From Bacteroidales bacterium UBA1757 (lineage in GTDB: Bacteria; Bacteroidota; Bacteroidia; Bacteroidales; UBA1402), in contig DCHH01000096.1 in NCBI GenBank assembly GCA_002315625.1, forward strand, positions 40,511 through 74,171: 33,661 nt of DNA, written 5' to 3'. Both the position numbers and the translations under genes were made by a program. Below, in pieces: positions 24,805-30,616 of this stretch (position 1 is its first letter; each line of letters starts with the position of its first letter). The notes under the pieces are model-generated. The model did no database searches, was not told where the DNA came from, and worked only from the letters and a program-made list of their open reading frames with translations.

Positions 24805-24855
24805 TTAACGCATGCGATAATAATAGTAGCGGTAATAGTTGATGATTCTCTTCAT
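24805..24855 (-). CDS. Candidate Tyr-rich leader peptide (16 aa)
   Basis: A complete small ORF, ATG to TAA, encoding MKRIINYYRYYYYRMR: six tyrosines in 16 residues, all within seven codons. It starts 11 bases after the FKBP-lipoprotein stop. Two bases after its own stop lies the segment that can disrupt the terminator upstream of the symporter gene. A ribosome stalled at the Tyr codons would leave that segment free to form the antiterminator, while a ribosome at the stop codon would cover it. This is the order of parts in classical amino-acid operon attenuators. No strong ribosome binding site or separate promoter was found; transcription could come from the FKBP gene. Too short for coding statistics, so translation is inferred. 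Confidence 0.6.
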   Translation of the reverse strand: MKRIINYYRYYYYRMR

Positions 24856-24866
24856 TTCAAGAGGAT

Positions 24867-25655
24867 TTATTTCTTCTCCTCAGGAGTAATGACTTCAATA
24901 AGCGTTACTTCGAAAATCAGCATGGCACCCGGCTGAATCTTATCACCTGCACCCTGATCACCGTAAGCCAGATTCGAAGGAATGTAAAATTTGTACTTTG
25001 CACCCGGTTTCATCAGCTGAAGACCTTCAGTCCAGCCCTTGATGACCTGATTTACACGGAACTCAGCAGGATTGCCACGCTCGATTGAGCTGTCAAAGAC
25101 AGTACCATCAATGAGAGTTCCGTGATAGTCAACCTTAACACGGTCAGTAAGAGTCGGGCATGCACCTTCAGGGTCACCTTCTTCAATAACTTCATACTGC
25201 AGGCCGCTGGCGGTAGTAACGACACCCTGACGGGTAGCATTCTCCTTCATGAAATCGGCGGCTTCCTTCTTGTTGTCCTGAGCCTTCTTGTCCATCAGTT
25301 CCTGAGCACAAGCCTGGAAAATCTGAATGGCCTCTTCGGGCTGAACTTTCAGCTTACTGGTCTGACCGTTGAATGTGGCGACGAAAGCCTTGATGAACAT
25401 TTTGTTGTTGAAATCAAAAGGCATAGACTCAATGTTCTGAAGGATATTGTCTGCCAGACCTACGCCGTAAGCATAGCTCAAGCTGTCAACCGTATTGCCG
25501 ATAGGCTTGCCGGCCTTCTTTGCAGGAGCCTCCTGACTTGTCTCTTCACCTTCTGCTGCCTGTCCTTCAGCGCTCTTGGCGTTGCAGGAAGTGCACACAA
25601 AACCCATCATGGCTATACCCATTGCCACGGTGGCGACTTTGAAATTCATTTTCAT
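24867..25655 (-). CDS. FKBP-type peptidyl-prolyl isomerase lipoprotein
   Basis: Predicted 262-residue prolyl isomerase and chaperone anchored in the envelope. The lipobox is CTSC near residue 24, followed by an Ala/Glu-rich linker (about 25-50). Residues about 55-145 resemble the helical FKBP_N dimerisation domain of Mip/FkpA proteins (VDSLSYAYGVGLADNI). The FKBP domain covers about 150-257, with VKVDYHGTLIDGTVFDSS, VIKGWTEGLQLMKPG and YIPSNLAYGDQGAG. Either ATG 25655 or 25649 could be used. It is divergent from a TetR-type gene and followed by the Tyr-rich leader ORF and the symporter. A -7 box (TAACTTTG) lies upstream. Confidence 0.93.
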   Translation of the reverse strand: MKMNFKVATVAMGIAMMGFVCTSCNAKSAEGQAAEGEETSQEAPAKKAGKPIGNTVDSLSYAYGVGLADNILQNIESMPFDFNNKMFIKAFVATFNGQTSKLKVQPEEAIQIFQACAQELMDKKAQDNKKEAADFMKENATRQGVVTTASGLQYEVIEEGDPEGACPTLTDRVKVDYHGTLIDGTVFDSSIERGNPAEFRVNQVIKGWTEGLQLMKPGAKYKFYIPSNLAYGDQGAGDKIQPGAMLIFEVTLIEVITPEEKK

Positions 25656-25687
25656 TGCTATGGTTTTAAAAAATAATTCGTTTCGGG

Positions 25688-25723
25688 TGCAAAGTTAGAA
25701 CAAATAATTGTTTTTCTTTGCAC
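25688..25723. promoter_or_regulatory. Divergent promoter region with inverted TTTGCAC motifs
   Basis: GTGCAAAG (25688-25695) and CTTTGCAC (25716-25723) form a perfect 8-bp inverted repeat with a 20-bp AT-rich spacer. On the minus strand the left arm belongs to TAACTTTG (25690-25697), a consensus -7 box for the FKBP gene. The right arm belongs to TTTCTTTG (25713-25720), one mismatch from a -7 box for the TetR gene. The repeat could also be a TetR-family operator. Confidence 0.55.
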
Positions 25724-25742
25724 TCGAATTAAAAAAAGAAAT

Positions 25743-26351
25743 ATGGATTCAAATAAAGAAGGACTACAAAGAGAGGAAATTATCTTAAAAGCGGCGAGGA
25801 AAGTATTCAGACAGAAGGGATACGATGCTTCGACGGTACGCGATATCGCTGACGAAGCAGGTGTCAACCATGCACTTATCAATTACTATTATCACAACAA
25901 ACAGAACCTGCTACGTTGTGTCCTGCGTGACGACCTATATACACACCTGAAAGGGCTGGCCACCATAGTCAACAATTCAGCACTGACATGGGAAGGGAAA
26001 ATTCAGGCAATTATCGATTATTACACCGACTACCTTATTCATGATCCCGACAGCCAGCGTTTCTTCTTCAACGAAGTGGGACTTGACGACGATTTTCTAT
26101 CCAAAGACTCCGGACTCAGCAAGATGGTCCGCGGTTCACTTCTGGAGCAGGAACTGATGGCTCTTGGGCTTACGTCGGAACAGACTATTCATTTGGTTAT
26201 CAATGCTATATCTCTGATTCTTGGCCCGATTATGACTGCCCCTCTGATGAAAGTATTCTGCAGCCTCGACGAGCAGACCTATCTATATATGGTCAGCGAA
26301 CGCCGTCACAATATTCTTCCATGGCTGAAAGCTATGTACGGAATACACTAA
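25743..26351 (+). CDS. TetR/AcrR-family transcriptional regulator
   Basis: Predicted 202-residue repressor-type regulator. The N-terminal helix-turn-helix covers about residues 10-56 with KAARKVFRQKGYDASTVRDIADEAGVNHALINYYYHNK as the family hallmark (read as two consecutive blocks: RQKGYDASTVRDIA and EAGVNHALINYYYHNK). The C-terminal ~140 residues are the helical ligand-binding and dimerisation domain with no recognisable ligand signature. It is divergent from the FKBP lipoprotein gene with 87 bases between starts. That region carries an inverted repeat that could be its operator. TetR genes of this type often control adjacent efflux systems, but none is visible here. The target and ligand are unknown. 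Confidence 0.9.
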   Translation: MDSNKEGLQREEIILKAARKVFRQKGYDASTVRDIADEAGVNHALINYYYHNKQNLLRCVLRDDLYTHLKGLATIVNNSALTWEGKIQAIIDYYTDYLIHDPDSQRFFFNEVGLDDDFLSKDSGLSKMVRGSLLEQELMALGLTSEQTIHLVINAISLILGPIMTAPLMKVFCSLDEQTYLYMVSERRHNILPWLKAMYGIH

Positions 26352-26360
26352 ACTGACAAG

Positions 26361-26882
26361 TCAGTCGCTCCAGAGTTCGTCGAAAGAGCTATCGTGCTGT
26401 ACCACCCAGTTTCCGCTATTGGTACGATAGATATAGGTGGCCAGCTTTACTTGGTCGGTATAGGCATTCAGACATTTTACGACCTGCGATTTTGGCATGC
26501 TTCCTGCATCAGCAACAATCTGATCACCCTTGAAGGATGCATCCGAGCCATCTTTGTATTTCACCTGAAAAACAATTCCCGTAGTAAAGCTTAGGTCGTA
26601 GGTGGCAAATAATAAGGTGTCCTTCGGCGTGAACACTACGCGGAAAGCCCCTTCCGTACCAGGGCCCGACTTACGCCACGAGGTTGTCGTAACATCCTCG
26701 CTTTGGAGATTCTTTGACACATTGTCAAGAATCACATAATCGATACGGACGTCGGCCGCCATAAGGAGACTGTCGGCAAAGTCAGCCTTCAGAACCACAG
26801 TCGTGGTATCCACCTCCTTCGTGCATGAAGTGGCTAAAGCCGTCAGAAGTATGACAAGGGTCAGTAGTTGTTGTTTCTTCAT
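26361..26882 (-). CDS. Small lipoprotein of unknown function
   Basis: Predicted 173-residue lipoprotein; I do not recognise the family. ATG 26882 gives the signal sequence MKKQQLLTLVILLTALATSC with lipobox ATSC, followed by TKEVDTTTVV. An in-frame ATG further upstream (26918) lies inside a palindromic repeat and would bury the signal sequence, so it is rejected. The mature part looks beta-rich (VVLKADFADSLLMAADVRID, FRVVFTPKDTLLFATYDLSF, GIVFQVKYKDG, KLATYIYRTNSGNWVVQHD). It converges with the TetR gene (9-base gap) and lies downstream of the G3E GTPase gene, separated by the repeat element. No functional inference is safe. Confidence 0.7.
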   Translation of the reverse strand: MKKQQLLTLVILLTALATSCTKEVDTTTVVLKADFADSLLMAADVRIDYVILDNVSKNLQSEDVTTTSWRKSGPGTEGAFRVVFTPKDTLLFATYDLSFTTGIVFQVKYKDGSDASFKGDQIVADAGSMPKSQVVKCLNAYTDQVKLATYIYRTNSGNWVVQHDSSFDELWSD

Positions 26883-26894
26883 TTTGTTTATTGT

Positions 26895-27002
26895 TGTCAT
26901 GCTGAACTTTTCTGTCATGCTGAACTTGATTCAGCATCTATTGTTAATACGGGGTCCCGGGTCAAGCCCGGGATGACGAAGTTCAAGCCCGGGATGACGA
27001 AG
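26895..27002. repeat. Palindromic intergenic repeat, copy 1
   Basis: An element of about 108 bases with ends TGTCATG and ATGACGAAG. It contains two hairpins, GCTGAACTTGATTCAGC and TCCCGGGTCAAGCCCGGGA. The left end TGTCATGCTGAACTT occurs twice (26895-26909 and 26913-26927) and the right end CAAGCCCGGGATGACGAAG also occurs twice (26963-26981 and 26984-27002). A second copy lies at 29324-29409. Elements with these CATGCTGAAC and CCCGGG arms are common intergenic repeats in bacterial genomes. It begins 1 base beyond the GTPase stop codon. Confidence 0.85.
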
Positions 27003-27003
27003 G

Positions 27004-28275
27004 TTATGCCATCAGGCATGCATCAAGTCCTTTGGCGATGGCTTCCTTGTCCAAGTGCTGGCCAATGAAAACAAGCTTCTGCATGCGGTCGCCATAGAGA
27101 GGATGCCACTCGTCACGAAGTTTCTTGTCTCGCTGTTTCATTGCTTCCAACTCATCAGCAGGCATTGTAGCAAACCATAGGCCGGCATTACGCAAAGTAA
27201 TCTGGCGGCCCGCCTCCTCAAAGACATAACAGGTATCGTATTCGTCCCAGAAGTAGCACATTCCTTTCACACGAATAACCCCCTTTGGCATCTCCTTATC
27301 GACAAAATGATCGAAAGCATTCATATCAAAGGGCTTACGACGGTAATAGACAAAAGTGCCAATGCCATACTCCTCAACCTCACCTCCTTCGTGATTATGT
27401 TCGTGGTCATGATGGTGGTGATGATGATGATGTCCCTCCTCATGTTCATCATGTTCATCGTGTTCATGCTCTTCGTGCTCATCATCGTCATCATTGTCGT
27501 GATGGTGATGATGGTGTTCCCGTTCGTCCTCTTCCAGCTCATCTTCCGGTGCATCCACCTTACTGACCCAAGTCGCTGATACGGCAGTCTTTTCAAAGTC
27601 AAACAGGTTTGTGAAAAGAATATTGTCAAGCTCAATGTTGCCGTAATCACACTCGATTATTTTGGCAACCGGCTGCAGTGTGCGTACAATAGAGCGGACA
27701 CGACCGAGATCCTCTTTGCTGAGTTCGGAAGCCTTGTTCAGCAGAATAATGTTGCAGAACTCTATCTGCTGAATGACAAGATTCTCAATATCTTCCTCGC
27801 CGATACCTTTCCGCAGCAGATTCTCGCCGCACTTGAACTCATCGGCCATACGTAGCGCATCAACCACTGTCACGACACAATCCAGATGTGCTACACCGTA
27901 TTTAGTATATGCCGGGGCCATTTCCGGAATGGAGCAGATGGTCTGGGCAATTGGTTCAGGTTCACAGATACCGCTGGCTTCGATGACAATATAGTCGAAC
28001 TTCTCCATACGGGTAAGGTCGTATATCTGCTGTACCAGGTCCATCTTGAGCGTGCAGCAGATACAACCGTTCTGCAGTGCCACCAGACTGTCGTCGTTCT
28101 GGCCGACGACACCTCCCTTCTCAATAAGTTCCGCATCGATGTTCACCTCGCCTATATCGTTCACTATCACGGCAAAGCGGATTCCTTTCCGATTTGATAG
28201 GATACGGTTCAACAATGTAGTCTTACCACTGCCCAAGTACCCCGTGAGCAGAAGGACGGGTATTTCTTTCTTCAT
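27004..28275 (-). CDS. CobW/COG0523 G3E-family GTPase with His-rich metal-binding linker
   Basis: Predicted 423-residue cytoplasmic GTPase of the metal-chaperone family. ATG 28275 is used; the 6-base upstream alternative is a TTG overlapping the previous stop. Walker A is GYLGSGKTT at 12-20. The metal-binding CxCC motif is at Cys71-Cys74 (NGCICCTL), the G3-like EASGICEP is at 99-106, and the guanine-specificity motif NKAS is at 180-183. A linker at about 250-297 contains about 22 histidines mixed with Asp and Glu, and the CobW C-terminal domain covers about 305-423. The His-rich run suggests zinc, nickel or cobalt storage or delivery. The client protein is unknown. It follows the nucleoid-associated protein gene by 2 bases, and ends just before a palindromic repeat. 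Confidence 0.9.
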   Translation of the reverse strand: MKKEIPVLLLTGYLGSGKTTLLNRILSNRKGIRFAVIVNDIGEVNIDAELIEKGGVVGQNDDSLVALQNGCICCTLKMDLVQQIYDLTRMEKFDYIVIEASGICEPEPIAQTICSIPEMAPAYTKYGVAHLDCVVTVVDALRMADEFKCGENLLRKGIGEEDIENLVIQQIEFCNIILLNKASELSKEDLGRVRSIVRTLQPVAKIIECDYGNIELDNILFTNLFDFEKTAVSATWVSKVDAPEDELEEDEREHHHHHHDNDDDDEHEEHEHDEHDEHEEGHHHHHHHHDHEHNHEGGEVEEYGIGTFVYYRRKPFDMNAFDHFVDKEMPKGVIRVKGMCYFWDEYDTCYVFEEAGRQITLRNAGLWFATMPADELEAMKQRDKKLRDEWHPLYGDRMQKLVFIGQHLDKEAIAKGLDACLMA

Positions 28276-28277
28276 GG

Positions 28278-29309
28278 TCAACTTTCCTCCTTATAATATA
28301 CCTTGTAATACTTTCCTTTCTCGTCCTCGCCCTGTTCCAATAGATTTCGGTTGCCGTGGACGTATATATGGAAATTCTTGTCAAGTTTGATAACACTGCG
28401 TATGCTGCGTGAGCCTTTCTTTACCGCACTGTCAGAAATCGCAAATTCATCGGCAATTTCTATGTCGCGCTCCTTCTGATAACCGGTGCGATACTTGTTA
28501 AAACTGTCGATTAATTCGGGCTGAGCTATGACTTGGTCGGTAAAATCGTCCATCGTGAAATGGTCGTTCTGCTTGAAGAAATCCACCGACTTGTTGAGCA
28601 AATCCACCTGGTCTGCCTTGCTCACCTCAAACTGCTGGGGAAGCTCCTTGACAACATACTCCTTGCACATTGCCATCACATCCTGTGTATTGGCATACGA
28701 GTCGCGACGCTGGCGAACTTCAAGGAATTCATCCATCCAGTACAGCGCCTCGCTACGGTTGGAGTTGTCTGTGACCGACAGCACATAGCCTTCTTCCTTA
28801 CTGCGATTGAAAATCAGGCACCCTTTGTCGAGCTTGCGTAGGCTCACGCCCTCCTGGCAAGACAGTTCCAGTCCGCTCATTTCAGGACGAACCTGCAAGA
28901 AAGTTTCCTTGCTTTCCGACTTGAACAGCCCGATAACATCAGTGGCTTCTCCGTTGATATCGCCTTGAAAATATGTGACATACAATTCGCCACTCTTTAT
29001 GTTCGGCTTATTGCTCTTCTCGTAAAGAAAGTTTGCAAGCATCAACGACTGGTCGTAAAGGGTTTCCGGATTGTGGAAAATGGTTGCTGCAGCCGTATAG
29101 ACAAAATTATAGTCAAGGCCCTCCTTGTTGTAAAAGTTGAAGAACTCCTCTGTCTTGAAGGCAGAGGTGAAATAGGTGGTCAGCACCTCCTTCAGTGTGT
29201 CGTCAAGACAAAGCAGGCCACTGCTGTTGAACACACCCTCCTCTTCTGAACGGTTGCCCACACGGTGTACAGCCGCTGCCATCAGTTCCATAGTATTTTC
29301 TCCAATCAT
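28278..29309 (-). CDS. Nucleoid-associated protein, YejK/NdpA-like
   Basis: Predicted 343-residue protein of the 37-kDa nucleoid-associated family. Matching features are the N-terminal AAAVHRVGNRSEEEG, a long acidic/helical body, the central IFNRSKEEGYVLSV region, and the C-terminal KLDKNFHIYVHGNR block preceding a short basic end. Known members associate with the nucleoid but their biochemical role is poorly defined. The start may be 29309 or the internal ATG at 29291. The gene lies between prfB (103 bases upstream, containing a palindromic repeat) and the G3E GTPase gene (2-base gap), so it is probably co-transcribed with the GTPase gene. Confidence 0.82.
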   Translation of the reverse strand: MIGENTMELMAAAVHRVGNRSEEEGVFNSSGLLCLDDTLKEVLTTYFTSAFKTEEFFNFYNKEGLDYNFVYTAAATIFHNPETLYDQSLMLANFLYEKSNKPNIKSGELYVTYFQGDINGEATDVIGLFKSESKETFLQVRPEMSGLELSCQEGVSLRKLDKGCLIFNRSKEEGYVLSVTDNSNRSEALYWMDEFLEVRQRRDSYANTQDVMAMCKEYVVKELPQQFEVSKADQVDLLNKSVDFFKQNDHFTMDDFTDQVIAQPELIDSFNKYRTGYQKERDIEIADEFAISDSAVKKGSRSIRSVIKLDKNFHIYVHGNRNLLEQGEDEKGKYYKVYYKEES

Positions 29310-29323
29310 TGCATTTGTTTTTC

Positions 29324-29409
29324 TGTCATGCTGAACTTATCCGTCATGCTGAACTTGATTCAGTATCCCTTCGACAAGACGGGATCCCGGGTCAAGCCCG
29401 GGATGACGT
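29324..29409. repeat. Palindromic intergenic repeat, copy 2
   Basis: An element of about 86 bases homologous to 26895-27002. It has the same doubled left arm (TGTCATGCTGAACTT, then CGTCATGCTGAACTT), the hairpin TGAACTTGATTCA and the right-hand hairpin TCCCGGGTCAAGCCCGGGA, ending in ATGACG. It differs in the middle (CCCTTCGACAAGACGGGA) and lacks the duplicated right end of copy 1. It ends 4 bases from the prfB stop codon. Confidence 0.85.
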
Positions 29410-29413
29410 GAGT

Positions 29414-30527
29414 TTATTCTTCGCCGCCGAATTCCATCAGGTAGGCTTTGATGAAGTCATCGATGCCACCGTCCATCACAGCCTGAACGTTTGAGGTCTG
29501 AAAGTTGGTGCGATGGTCTTTGACACGGCGGTCATCGAACACATACGAGCGAATCTGGGACCCCCACTCGATTTTCTTCTTGCCGGCCTCCACCTTTGCA
29601 ACAGCCTGACGACGCTTCTCCAGTTCCAGGTCATAAAGCTGGGAGCGAAGCAACCGGAGGGCATTCTCGCGGTTTTTGGGCTGGTCACGGGTTTCGGTAT
29701 TCTCAATCACGATTTCATCGGGCTGATTGGTCAGCGGATTGACAAACTTATAGTGCAACCTGACACCCGATTCCACCTTATTTACGTTCTGTCCACCAGC
29801 TCCAGAGCTACGGAATGTATCCCAACTGATACCTGACGGGTCAATGGCTATTTCAATTGTATCATCGACAAGAGGCACCACGAAGACACTGCTGAACGAA
29901 GTCATACGCTTTCCCTGGGCATTGTAGGGCGACACTCGCACTAAACGGTGCACACCGTTCTCGCTTTTCAGATAGCCGTAGGCATAGTCGCCCTCGATAG
30001 TCATACTGGCCGTCTTGATACCGGCATCGTCACCGTCCTGCCAGTTGCTGACCGTATATTTGTAGCCGTGGTTTACGCAGTAGAACTGGTACATACGGAA
30101 GAGCATCTCGGCCCAGTCCTGGCTCTCGGTACCGCCTGCACCGGCATTTACCTTCAGCACAGCACCCAGTTTGTCCTCGTCGTGACGCAACATATTGCGC
30201 ATCTCCAAGGCTTCCACTTTCTTAATGGTTGCAGCATAAGTCTCATCAATTTCAGCCTCTGTCATGGCCTCTTCCTTGAAAAAGTCAAAAGCCAGCTGCA
30301 GTTCTTCACATGCAGTCTCCACAACCTTGTATGCATCAATCCAGCTTTTCAACTCCTTGATTTTTCGCATCTGCTTCTCAGCACTCTTCGGGTCATCCCA
30401 GAAATCCGGTGCCTGTGTCTTCTCTTCTTCAGGGGTCAGGCTGGCAATCTTTCCATCAATGTCAAAGAAACCTCCTCAGCGCGTGCTCGCGCTCCTGAAC
30501 TTCTTTAATCTGTTCGGTCGTAATCAT
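29414..30527 (-). CDS. prfB: Peptide chain release factor 2 (with +1 programmed frameshift)
   Basis: Release factor for UGA and UAA stop codons. The gene starts at ATG 30527 with 21 codons (MITTEQIKEVQER...), reaches an in-frame TGA at 30462-30464, and continues in the +1 frame from 30463 to the stop at 29414. The joined product is 370 residues, the usual RF2 length. The shift site reads CTT TGA C preceded by AGGAGG. The catalytic GGQ loop is present as SSGAGGQNVNKVESG. The stop-recognition tripeptide region reads VSPYNAQGKRMTSFSS, with SPY where the E. coli protein has SPF. Annotation tools that ignore the shift would start the gene at 30370 and lose 52 residues. The frameshift normally autoregulates RF2 levels. 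Confidence 0.95.
30461..30476 (-). promoter_or_regulatory. prfB +1 ribosomal frameshift signal
   Basis: The minus strand reads AGGAGGTTTCTTTGAC. The internal Shine-Dalgarno-like AGGAGG lies 3 bases before the slippery CTT, followed by the poor-context stop TGA C. This is the standard RF2 frameshift layout. Confidence 0.93.
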
Positions 30528-30586
30528 AGTTGGTTATCAGTATGTTAATATAGTTATCGTTCCTGTATGGCCCGTGTTCAAAATCG

Positions 30587-30594
30587 CAAAGGTA
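30587..30594 (-). promoter_or_regulatory. -7 box of prfB
   Basis: The minus strand reads TACCTTTG (TAnnTTTG), 60 bases upstream of ATG 30527. This supports the 30527 start over 30370. No clear -33 element is seen. Confidence 0.65.
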
Positions 30595-30616
30595 CGGAAA
30601 AACCCGATTAATTTTA

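Noticed and set aside
27307..27579. Met/Val-rich, apparently membrane-spanning ORF on the plus strand
   Set aside because: It is the complement of the His/Asp-rich codons of the G3E GTPase linker; the hydrophobic look is an artefact.
26895..29409. CRISPR-like repeats
   Set aside because: The repeated arms are palindromic, overlap in hairpins and lack regular unique spacers; no cas genes are present.
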